Source: DAOTUL01 sp034437435 (lineage in GTDB: Bacteria > Chloroflexota > Anaerolineae > Aggregatilineales > Phototrophicaceae). Taken from it: DNA of 17,991 nucleotides. A model generated the notes under the pieces. That model did no database searches, was not told the origin of the DNA, and saw only the letters and a program-made list of their open reading frames with translations. The translations under genes and the position numbers were made by a program. This document shows, piece after piece, positions 1 to 6,105 of this stretch. The DNA lies in the NCBI GenBank assembly GCA_964417785.1, contig CAYQJO010000073.1, forward strand, positions 1-17,991, given 5' to 3'. The first letter of the stretch is position 1. Each line of letters starts with the position of its first letter.

Positions 1-5
1 TCGTG

Positions 6-92
6 CGGGGAGGACAGGATTCGAACCTGCGGTAGAGTCACCCCTACAACCGCTTAGCAGGCGGCTCCGATAAACCACTCTGGCACCTCCCC
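6..92 (-). tRNA. tRNA-Ser (anticodon GCU)
   Basis: Read on the minus strand this folds as a type II (long variable arm) tRNA of 87 nt. The 7-bp acceptor stem is GGGGAGG/CCTCCCC with discriminator G. The anticodon stem GCCGC/GCGGT closes the loop CTGCTAA, giving anticodon GCT at 56-58 (plus coordinates). The T-loop TTCGAAT is canonical. The long variable arm and the G discriminator fit serine. No CCA is encoded: the plus-strand bases just left of the gene are not TGG. It lies 16 nt downstream of the other serine tRNA and is probably co-transcribed with it. Confidence 0.96.
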
Positions 93-108
93 TATTTTGT
101 TGTTAAGG

Positions 109-195
109 CGGAAGGAGTGGGATTCGAACCCACGGTGACGCGGACGCCACATTGGTTTTCAAGACCAACGCCTTAAACCACTCGGCCATCCTTCC
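109..195 (-). tRNA. tRNA-Ser (anticodon UGA)
   Basis: This is an 87-nt minus-strand type II tRNA. The acceptor stem is GGAAGGA/TCCTTCC with discriminator G. The anticodon stem TTGGT/ACCAA holds the loop CTTGAAA, with anticodon TGA at 159-161 (plus coordinates). A long variable arm and the T-arm GTGGG-TTCGAAT-CCCAC follow. No CCA is encoded. It is the first gene of a two-tRNA serine unit, and the promoter at 211-239 sits just upstream. Together with the GCU tRNA it covers the UCA-type and AGY serine codons. Confidence 0.96.
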
Positions 196-210
196 CGGAC
201 CGATTGAAGC

Positions 211-239
211 ATTCTAGCATAGGAGGTGAACCCGGTCAA
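211..239 (-). promoter_or_regulatory. Sigma70-type promoter for the tRNA-Ser pair
   Basis: On the minus strand a -35 box TTGACC (plus 234-239) is followed by exactly 17 nt and a -10 box TAGAAT (plus 211-216). Each box matches the consensus at 5 of 6 positions. Transcription would start near 203-205, about 8-10 nt before the mature 5' end of tRNA-Ser(UGA) at 195. No equally good rightward promoter for the gene at 282 was seen in the same interval. Confidence 0.8.
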
Positions 240-281
240 TGCTATCATAGGATGGGCAAACCTGCGGAATGAGACGGGACG

Positions 282-1355
282 ATGTTTACTGTTTTCTTCT
301 TTTTGATCGGGTACCTGGGCCTGACAATGTATCTGGCAAACCAGGCACAAATTACCGACGGAGCGGACGATAATCGGGCCGCCAAAGTCGCAGCAGCGCA
401 GTCTCTACTCTACCTCGGTGCGTTTCTGACTCTGATGACCGGTTTGTTGGTCGTCTTCGCCGCCATGACCAGCGATGAGGTCGTGCGTATGGCCGAAGAA
501 CAGGGCGAAGAGATCGTTGCGTTTGAGGCCAGCAGCACCACCATCTTTGCCTCAATATTCATTGCTGTTGCGCTTGCCGCTGCGTCCTACATCGTCGTTT
601 CGTCACAGCAAATCCGCCAGACTATCCAACAGTGGATCGGCTCGACAGGCAGTTATCAGGCCACATCGATTGTCCACACAACCGCCATTGTTTTGACACT
701 GTTCATCATCACCGCTCAGATCAGTTCTTTTGTCCTCGGTGGTGGCACCGAAGGGCTGGCCGAAAGCATCGAAGAAGAGGGGGTGGACGTCAGCTTGCAG
801 GTCTTTCAGGGATTCATCCAGGTTGCTGCGGCCTTCCTGGGGATCGGGTGGGCCATCCGCCGCGATTGGTCGCAAGCGCTGGACCGCCTGGGACTGCGTA
901 CCCCGACCCGCGACGACATCCAGCAGGGCATCGGGATCGGCCTCGCGCTGCTCACGCTGGTGTTCGCTTACGGCATCATCATCAGTCTGTTGATCTCGCT
1001 CGGTGTCCTATCCGAAGAGCAGATGGCCTCTCAGAATCAGGCTGCCGAGAGCTTCAGTCAGGCGTTTTCCACCATCCCGCTGGCACTTATTCTATCGGCA
1101 TCAGCGGCAATCAGTGAGGAGATTCTGTTTCGTGGTGCTCTACAGCCCATCTTTGGCAATCTGCCGGTCAGCGTCTTCTTCGCATTAATGCATACCCAGA
1201 ATCTACTTTCACCCAGTGTACTACTGATCTTCGTGGTCTCGCTGGCGCTTGGATGGCTACGCGAACGGCAGAGTACAACAGCAGCAATCATCGGCCATTT
1301 CGTCTATAATTTCGTACAACTTCTGCTGCTGATTCTGGTGAGTAACTCGACATGA
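282..1355 (+). CDS. CPBP-family intramembrane metalloprotease (CAAX/ABI-type)
   Basis: This 357-residue polytopic membrane protein has hydrophobic segments at about 1-18, 40-62, 86-107, 131-152, 172-191, 215-241, 263-278, 289-303, 310-324 and 333-353. The C-terminal half carries the full CPBP (Abi, CAAX protease Rce1-like) signature: EExxxR (E279, E280, R284 in AISEEILFRGAL), FxxxH ending at H304, and HxxxN (H339, N343 in HFVYNF). These glutamates and histidines form the metal/active site in the family, so it should be catalytically competent. The substrate is unknown. An in-frame stop at 270-272 leaves ATG 282 as the first possible ATG; its ribosome-binding site is weak. It overlaps the next gene by 4 bp (ATGA), so the two are probably translationally coupled. 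Confidence 0.9.
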   Translation: MFTVFFFLIGYLGLTMYLANQAQITDGADDNRAAKVAAAQSLLYLGAFLTLMTGLLVVFAAMTSDEVVRMAEEQGEEIVAFEASSTTIFASIFIAVALAAASYIVVSSQQIRQTIQQWIGSTGSYQATSIVHTTAIVLTLFIITAQISSFVLGGGTEGLAESIEEEGVDVSLQVFQGFIQVAAAFLGIGWAIRRDWSQALDRLGLRTPTRDDIQQGIGIGLALLTLVFAYGIIISLLISLGVLSEEQMASQNQAAESFSQAFSTIPLALILSASAAISEEILFRGALQPIFGNLPVSVFFALMHTQNLLSPSVLLIFVVSLALGWLRERQSTTAAIIGHFVYNFVQLLLLILVSNST

Positions 1356-2965
1356 AGTGGCTGTATATCCTGATAGTTGTCCTGCTGTCGCTGCCGGTTG
1401 CGGCTCAGGATGAGTCGCCCACACCGGATATTGGTCTACCCACGATCCCGACCGCAACCCCCAACCCTACGTTGACACCGGCAGGCACACTGACCCCCAC
1501 CGCAACCCCGACCATCACACCGACATCGCAGCCCGAAGTCTCACCCATTATTGTCAGTTGGTCCGATGAGATGATCTATCCACAGGGGATGGCCTTCGTA
1601 TTGTTCATCGACCGCCCCCTGGATCAAATCGACCAGCTTACCCTGACCATCCAGGCCGGTGAACAGGAAGCGCGAGTCATCGAATTCGATGATCTGCGCC
1701 CGTTCATCCAGAGCGGTCCCAACCGCTCGCTGCTGTTGTACACCTGGGAGATTCCGGCCTCCAACCCGGTCCCCTTTCTGAGCGATATTCGCTACACCTT
1801 CGATGTCGTCACCACGCGAGGCGAAGTGGCCGAGGTGCCGGGCATTCGCGCCTACCGTGATCCAGACATTGACTGGATGCGTGCAGACGACGCTGAAGAA
1901 GTGATTAGCTTCATTTATCCTGACGGAATCATCAATCCGGTGCCGCTGCGCCTCGCCCTCTACGATGTCTACCGTGCACTGGAAGACCATACTGGTGTTG
2001 AAGGACTACATTATCGGATCGCGCTCTACAACGACAGCGCAACCTATGACAACTGTGTCGATGGGGTGGTCAAAGGTGAAACTCGCACCGACCTGCCCTG
2101 CGATCCCACGATCATCCACCAATCACTGCGCGAAGCCGGATTCACCCGGTTAGAGGCGCTGGCCGACAGCGGGTTGGGCTTGCAGCAGCAGCTTGTCCGG
2201 TTGATGGTGGCGGACTTCTACGGCTCGATCTGGGACGATGCCCCCGAATGGCTGAAAATTGGGCTGACCTACCTGTATTTTCCCGGCCCCAAGACCTACA
2301 TCATGGATTTGCTGCGCGGTGTGGGGCGCAACCGGACACTTTTCACGTTGGAAGACATGCAGAACCCACCCGAACCTGACTCACCGGATTATCCCATCTG
2401 GGAAGCACAGAGTTACGCGATGGTGCTGTACATTGCCCATGAACGTGGCATCCCGGCGGCACTGGAACTGGCCGAAGACTTCGACTCCTACGACGATGTA
2501 GAGGCCATCATCCCACAGTTGAACCAGTGGCTGTACAGCGACATGGCAGCGACCGAGTTCGACCTCAGCCTGTACCAGCCAGCCACGCCGGTTCCGTCGC
2601 CCACACTGACCGTGACGCCGTTTCCGCCCAGTGCCACACCGACCGCGACCTTCACACCGACACCCACACCGACACCCACAGTGACCGGTTTTCTTACTTT
2701 CACGCCCCTGCCGACACGCACACCGAGCATCACCCCAACCGACCGCCCGCCATCGGTCACACCCCTGCCGCTGGGTTGGCGTCCTACGCCCACACCGACG
2801 ACCATACCCACACCAACCGCCATGCCTGCGGTCAGCACCAGCGATGGCGGCGATGGGATCGACAGCACAGCCCTGACGGCGGCCATCGCCCTGGGTGTGA
2901 TTGTGCTGGCCGCGCTGTTCACGCTGCTCTACCGTATGCGCCAGTCACGAGAATATCACGCATGA
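1352..2965 (+). CDS. Membrane-anchored Pro/Thr-rich protein with degenerate peptidase-MA-like core
   Basis: This 537-residue protein has a signal peptide (about 1-19, ending PVAAQ) and a first Pro/Thr-rich stretch (23-60). A folded extracellular region (about 62-405) follows, then a second, longer Pro/Thr stalk (410-492), one membrane helix (506-527) and a short basic tail. It is probably displayed outside the membrane on a stalk. Residues 277-311 look like the core of gluzincin peptidases of the peptidase-MA type, where HExxH is followed about 17 residues later by a WLxEGLA-type motif. Here the corresponding positions read QQLVR (279-283) and WLKIGLT (300-306), so the zinc histidines and both glutamates are absent. 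The following stretch, with QSYAMVLYIAHERG (353-366), also resembles that family. I infer a non-catalytic binding protein. It is coupled to the upstream protease by ATGA and to rlmN by another 4-bp overlap. Confidence 0.8.
   Translation: MKWLYILIVVLLSLPVAAQDESPTPDIGLPTIPTATPNPTLTPAGTLTPTATPTITPTSQPEVSPIIVSWSDEMIYPQGMAFVLFIDRPLDQIDQLTLTIQAGEQEARVIEFDDLRPFIQSGPNRSLLLYTWEIPASNPVPFLSDIRYTFDVVTTRGEVAEVPGIRAYRDPDIDWMRADDAEEVISFIYPDGIINPVPLRLALYDVYRALEDHTGVEGLHYRIALYNDSATYDNCVDGVVKGETRTDLPCDPTIIHQSLREAGFTRLEALADSGLGLQQQLVRLMVADFYGSIWDDAPEWLKIGLTYLYFPGPKTYIMDLLRGVGRNRTLFTLEDMQNPPEPDSPDYPIWEAQSYAMVLYIAHERGIPAALELAEDFDSYDDVEAIIPQLNQWLYSDMAATEFDLSLYQPATPVPSPTLTVTPFPPSATPTATFTPTPTPTPTVTGFLTFTPLPTRTPSITPTDRPPSVTPLPLGWRPTPTPTTIPTPTAMPAVSTSDGGDGIDSTALTAAIALGVIVLAALFTLLYRMRQSREYHA
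2588..2830 (+). repeat. Low-complexity ACC/ACA-rich coding repeat (Pro/Thr stalk)
   Basis: This stretch encodes the second Pro/Thr-rich stalk of the preceding membrane-anchored protein. A 12-nt unit CACACCGACACC occurs twice in tandem at 2653-2676, followed by a partial copy, with looser variants on both sides. Such stalks are common in exported Chloroflexota proteins and can change length by slippage or recombination. Confidence 0.6.
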
Positions 2966-4002
2966 TGAACCTGTATCACCTCGACCTGGACGCGCTGACC
3001 GAGATGGTCAAGACATGGGGCCAACCGGCATTTCGCGCTCGCCAAATCTGGGACTGGCTGTACAACCAGCGTGTCGCCAACATTGACGCCATGACCAACC
3101 TGCCCGCCGACCTCCGTGACCGCCTCAAAGCTGAGACTGTGCCGGGGAGCCTGGAATTGGCCGCCGAACAGCGCAGCCAGGACGGCACGGTCAAGCGGTT
3201 GTACCGGCTGACCGACGGCCAACCCATTGAGTCGGTGTTGATGCATTACGATGATGAACGTCACACTGCCTGTATCTCGACACAGGCTGGGTGTGCGATG
3301 GGCTGTGTGTTTTGCGCCACCGGGCAGATGGATTTCGCTCGCCATCTGAGTGCCGCCGAGGTGTTTGAGCAGGCCATGCACTTTGCCCAGGAGCTTCACC
3401 AGGACGGCGAACGGCTGAGCAATGTCGTTCTGATGGGCATGGGTGAACCCTTCCATAATTACGATGAATCGCTCAAAGCCATCCACATGCTCATGGACCG
3501 GCTCGGCATCGGCGCACGCCATATCACGGTCAGCACGGTTGGATTGGTTCCCCAGATTCGCCGTTTTGCCGACGAGGGTTTGCAGGTGCGATTGGCGATC
3601 AGTCTACACGCCGCTACCGACGCCGAGCGATCCGCGCTGCTGCCGGTCAATCGCCGCTGGCCGCTGGCAGAGTTGATGGACGCCTGCCGCTACTATATCG
3701 ACCAGACCGGTCGCCGCGTAACCTTTGAGTGGGCGCTGATTCGGGGCGAGACCGACACCCCTGAACAGGCCCACGCCCTCGGCCAACTGCTTGCGGGAAT
3801 GCTGTGCCATGTTAACGCCATTCCGCTCAACCCGACGACCGGCTACGAAGGGGGGCCGTCGAGTCTTGAAGCCGCTGAAACGTTCAAAGACACTCTGGCG
3901 GGATATGGTGTTAGCATGACGGTGCGTGTACGTCGTGGTATTGACATTGACGCCGGCTGCGGACAACTCAAGTCAAAGGTCATTCGGGAGATCGGCCAGT
4001 GA
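2962..4002 (+). CDS. rlmN: Dual-specificity 23S rRNA/tRNA (adenine-C2) methyltransferase RlmN
   Basis: RlmN is a cytoplasmic radical-SAM enzyme that methylates C2 of A2503 in 23S rRNA and A37 of some tRNAs. The 346-residue length is normal. An N-terminal helical region (about 8-65) precedes the radical-SAM motif C111-x3-C115-x2-C118. C104, in HTACISTQAGC, matches the conserved cysteine before the cluster. MGMGEP and the C-terminal DIDAGCGQL are present, and C333 matches the cysteine that is transiently methylated in E. coli RlmN (C355). The frame stays open upstream to 2527, but that part overlaps the preceding gene in another frame. ATG 2962 overlaps the preceding stop (ATGATG) and gives a family-like N terminus; ATG 2965 is equally possible. 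The overlap implies translational coupling. Confidence 0.95.
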   Translation: MMNLYHLDLDALTEMVKTWGQPAFRARQIWDWLYNQRVANIDAMTNLPADLRDRLKAETVPGSLELAAEQRSQDGTVKRLYRLTDGQPIESVLMHYDDERHTACISTQAGCAMGCVFCATGQMDFARHLSAAEVFEQAMHFAQELHQDGERLSNVVLMGMGEPFHNYDESLKAIHMLMDRLGIGARHITVSTVGLVPQIRRFADEGLQVRLAISLHAATDAERSALLPVNRRWPLAELMDACRYYIDQTGRRVTFEWALIRGETDTPEQAHALGQLLAGMLCHVNAIPLNPTTGYEGGPSSLEAAETFKDTLAGYGVSMTVRVRRGIDIDAGCGQLKSKVIREIGQ

Positions 4003-4808
4003 ATCGCTACCGGGGCATAAACGCGCATCTCCACAGTTATTTCCAAACGAAGAGCGGGTGGGCCGGGTTCCATACGGAACATATCACACATTTACGAGAG
4101 GCCATTGACCGTGTGCTGCCAGCAGGCTACTACGTTCTGGCAGAACAATCCTTGCAGCTTGCCTTCTATGATGTAGACCATACAATCATTCACCGCCATC
4201 GTCCAGATGTCGCAGTATACGGGCAAGGGACCGCAGAAACACAGTCATCGACGGCAGCGACCGCAACCCCGACGACCGTGTTCCCGATTGAAGTGACGCT
4301 CTCTGATCCGGAATTTCTCGCCAGTGTGGTTATCATCCGTAACGAACACCCGGTCACACGGATCGAACTGCTGTCACCAGCCAACAAGCCGCCCGGTTCT
4401 CACTATCGCGATTATCTTTCCCGCCGAGATGACACCATCGCATTCGGGATCAACCTGATAGAGATCGACTACCTGCACGAGCGGCGATCTCCCATCAGTG
4501 TCATACCGGACTACACTCAGCGTGAACCGGGGTCCTATCCCTACTCGATTCTGGTCAACGAACCGCAGCAGGCAGAAACACGCTATTACGGGTTCCGGGT
4601 CGATGATCCACTACCCGTACTGCATCTTCCGCTCGCGGACGATGACCGTATCCAGTTAGACTTCGGGCAGGTTTACGACCACACATTCAACGCAAACAGC
4701 TTTTACAGCACAGTATGTGTCAACTACGATGAACCACCACTCAATTTCGACAGCTATGATCCAACCGACCAGCAGCGTATTCAGGAAGTAATGCAGCGTG
4801 ACCCTTGA
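3999..4808 (+). CDS. DUF4058 family protein
   Basis: This 269-residue protein matches my recollection of the DUF4058 family along its whole length. It has an N-terminal region with the FH.EHI and PAGYYV motifs (24-46), RPDVAV (68-73), RIELLSPANKPPG (121-133), a Y-x-x-YLSRRD...EIDYL block (136-159), and a C-terminal proline-rich segment with DDPLPVLHLPLADDD (202-216). The function of the family is unknown. The pattern PDVAV, IELLSP, EID is reminiscent of Uma2-type PD-(D/E)xK nuclease folds, which is inference only. The usual opening PFPGMDPYLE-like motif is replaced by RGINAHLHSYF. It starts with GTG in a GTGA overlap with rlmN and overlaps the next gene by 11 bp. Such genes are often multicopy in Chloroflexota and cyanobacteria. 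Confidence 0.8.
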   Translation: MNRYRGINAHLHSYFQTKSGWAGFHTEHITHLREAIDRVLPAGYYVLAEQSLQLAFYDVDHTIIHRHRPDVAVYGQGTAETQSSTAATATPTTVFPIEVTLSDPEFLASVVIIRNEHPVTRIELLSPANKPPGSHYRDYLSRRDDTIAFGINLIEIDYLHERRSPISVIPDYTQREPGSYPYSILVNEPQQAETRYYGFRVDDPLPVLHLPLADDDRIQLDFGQVYDHTFNANSFYSTVCVNYDEPPLNFDSYDPTDQQRIQEVMQRDP

Positions 4809-5076
4809 CGAACTACGAGCCATTTATGACCGCGAACAGCGAATCAACGTGGAGTATACCGGTGTCCGCCGGGAAGTCCTGCCGAACCTTATCCGGATGA
4901 TCGACCACTTCGGTGACCGGCCCTTCGAGTGGAACGACCGCCCCGGCGATTTGCGAGATCGGCTGGCGGTAAAAGGTCTCACGGTCGATGCCAGCCCGAT
5001 GAGCCGCCCCATCCTGGAGAAATTTGGCTTTCATCTGATCGCATATTCCTATCCGTGCCAGTGGCGAGGAGCGTAG
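4798..5076 (+). pseudogene. Internally deleted GNAT-type acetyltransferase relic (still an open frame)
   Basis: This 92-residue product starts at GTG 4798 with AGGAAG at 4783-4788. The first part (DELRAIYDREQRINVEY...RREVLPNLIRMID) resembles the N terminus of a group of GNAT proteins of roughly 250 residues. FEWNDRPGDLRDRLAVKGL (44-62) matches a later block of the same group, and SPMSRPILEKFGFHLIAYSY (66-85) matches the extreme C terminus of GNAT proteins. About 30 residues between the first two blocks and about 150 residues containing the acetyl-CoA-binding core appear to be missing. Both apparent deletions keep the reading frame. It cannot be an acetyltransferase as it stands. It could be a decaying gene held open by chance, or a remade small protein. 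The family match is from memory of the motifs, not from an alignment. Confidence 0.6.
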
Positions 5077-5077
5077 A

Positions 5078-5395
5078 TTGGTCCTGGGCGCACACAACCT
5101 TTTCTCCATCACGACCGGCGGCCTGCTGTATCATGATGGCACAATCCAATGGATTGATTTCCGAGCCTGTGCTGAGGCCGCCTTCGCCAGTACCATCATC
5201 CCATCGCCTTATCGTCTGGATTGTGTGGGCTACCGCAACACCCGAAAGCTCATGGTTCTGGATGTTGTCTTTTTCACCGAGCCAGTAACCTGTTTCATCT
5301 TCAACAGTTATGCCGAGCGCGACCGCACCCTGCTGGAACCGATGGCGCGTCTGGGCTGGTACACATGGGATGTCAGCAGCAACCGCCGTGACTAA
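5078..5395 (+). CDS. Hypothetical protein, family not recognised
   Basis: This 105-residue soluble protein is one I do not recognise. It starts at TTG 5078, one base after the preceding stop, with GAGGAG at 5066-5071 (6-nt spacing); no ATG or GTG start gives a similar fit. It is rich in aromatics and has no signal peptide or obvious membrane helix. Visible blocks are GGLLYHDGTIQWIDF (14-28), LMVLDVVFFTEPVTCFIFNS (58-77) and a C-terminal GWYTWD (93-98). Alternating hydrophobic residues suggest a beta-rich fold. It sits between the acetyltransferase relic and rpe, whose Shine-Dalgarno starts at its stop codon, so it is co-transcribed with housekeeping genes. Confidence 0.65.
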   Translation: MVLGAHNLFSITTGGLLYHDGTIQWIDFRACAEAAFASTIIPSPYRLDCVGYRNTRKLMVLDVVFFTEPVTCFIFNSYAERDRTLLEPMARLGWYTWDVSSNRRD

Positions 5396-5407
5396 AGGAG
5401 ACCGCTT

Positions 5408-6061
5408 GTGTCGATAAAAATCGCACCTTCTATTCTATCGGCTGATTTCACTCGATTGGGCGAGCAGGTCCAGGCGGCGGAAGCCGCTGGCGCACAATTG
5501 ATCCACATTGACATTATGGATGGGCAGTTCGTCCCCAATATTACGATGGGGCCGATGGTCGTCCGTGCCGTGCGCTCGGTGACCGATCTACCGCTGGATG
5601 TCCATCTGATGATCGTCCAGCCGGATCGTTTCATCGGTGCCTTTGCCGACGCGGGTGCGGACCGTATCACCGTCCATATTGAGGCCGATCCGAATCTGCA
5701 TCGCACGCTCAAGACCATTCAGAACGCTGGCTGCCGTGCTGGCGTGGCGATCAACCCGCACACACCCGCCCATGCCATCAGCGAAGTGCTGTACATGCTG
5801 GGCGTTATCAATGTCATGACGGTTAACCCCGGATTTGGCGGTCAGACACTTATCCCGCAAACCCTGCCCAAAATCCGTCAACTGCGGGAGATGATCGGTG
5901 AACGCGACATCGACCTGGAAGTGGATGGTGGTATCAACACGGAGACGGCCCGAACCGTTGTCGATGCGGGGGCCAACGTCCTCATCGTCGGATCAGCTAT
6001 ATTCAGGGGCGATTGCACCATCGCCGAGGGCATGGACGCCCTGCGGACGGCGCTGCACTGA
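5408..6061 (+). CDS. rpe: Ribulose-phosphate 3-epimerase
   Basis: Rpe interconverts D-ribulose 5-phosphate and D-xylulose 5-phosphate in the pentose phosphate pathway, in the cytoplasm. The 217 residues fit the family, a TIM barrel. Opening IAPSILSADF (5-14), HIDIMDGQFVPN (33-44), LDVHLM (63-68), NPGFGGQ (140-146) and EVDGGI (171-176) are all present. The metal/active-site set is H33, D35, H66 and D173. The start is GTG 5408 with a strong AAAGGAG at 5394-5400, partly inside the stop codon of the upstream gene. It sits between rlmN and fakA, as in the broad Gram-positive arrangement. Nothing odd is visible. Confidence 0.96.
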   Translation: MSIKIAPSILSADFTRLGEQVQAAEAAGAQLIHIDIMDGQFVPNITMGPMVVRAVRSVTDLPLDVHLMIVQPDRFIGAFADAGADRITVHIEADPNLHRTLKTIQNAGCRAGVAINPHTPAHAISEVLYMLGVINVMTVNPGFGGQTLIPQTLPKIRQLREMIGERDIDLEVDGGINTETARTVVDAGANVLIVGSAIFRGDCTIAEGMDALRTALH

Positions 6062-6105
6062 GCAGTCTGTACGAACTATAGGCAACCTGCTAACATAGCG
6101 CTGTT

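Noticed and set aside
221..250. Perfect AGGAGGTGA followed by ATG CTA TCA TAG, a possible leader mini-ORF
   Set aside because: It lies within the spacer region of the opposite-strand tRNA promoter, encodes only three residues, and shows no attenuator-like hairpin before the gene at 282. Chance is the simpler explanation.
2527..2961. 145-codon N-terminal extension of RlmN
   Set aside because: It overlaps the Pro/Thr-rich protein gene in another frame, and its translation is the His/Asp/Thr-rich shadow of the ACC/ACA repeats. The RlmN family begins at about 2962.
4798..5395. One gene broken by a frameshift near 5076
   Set aside because: The upstream product ends with a normal GNAT C terminus, and the downstream product has its own Shine-Dalgarno and does not look like a continuation of it. 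Two genes fit better.
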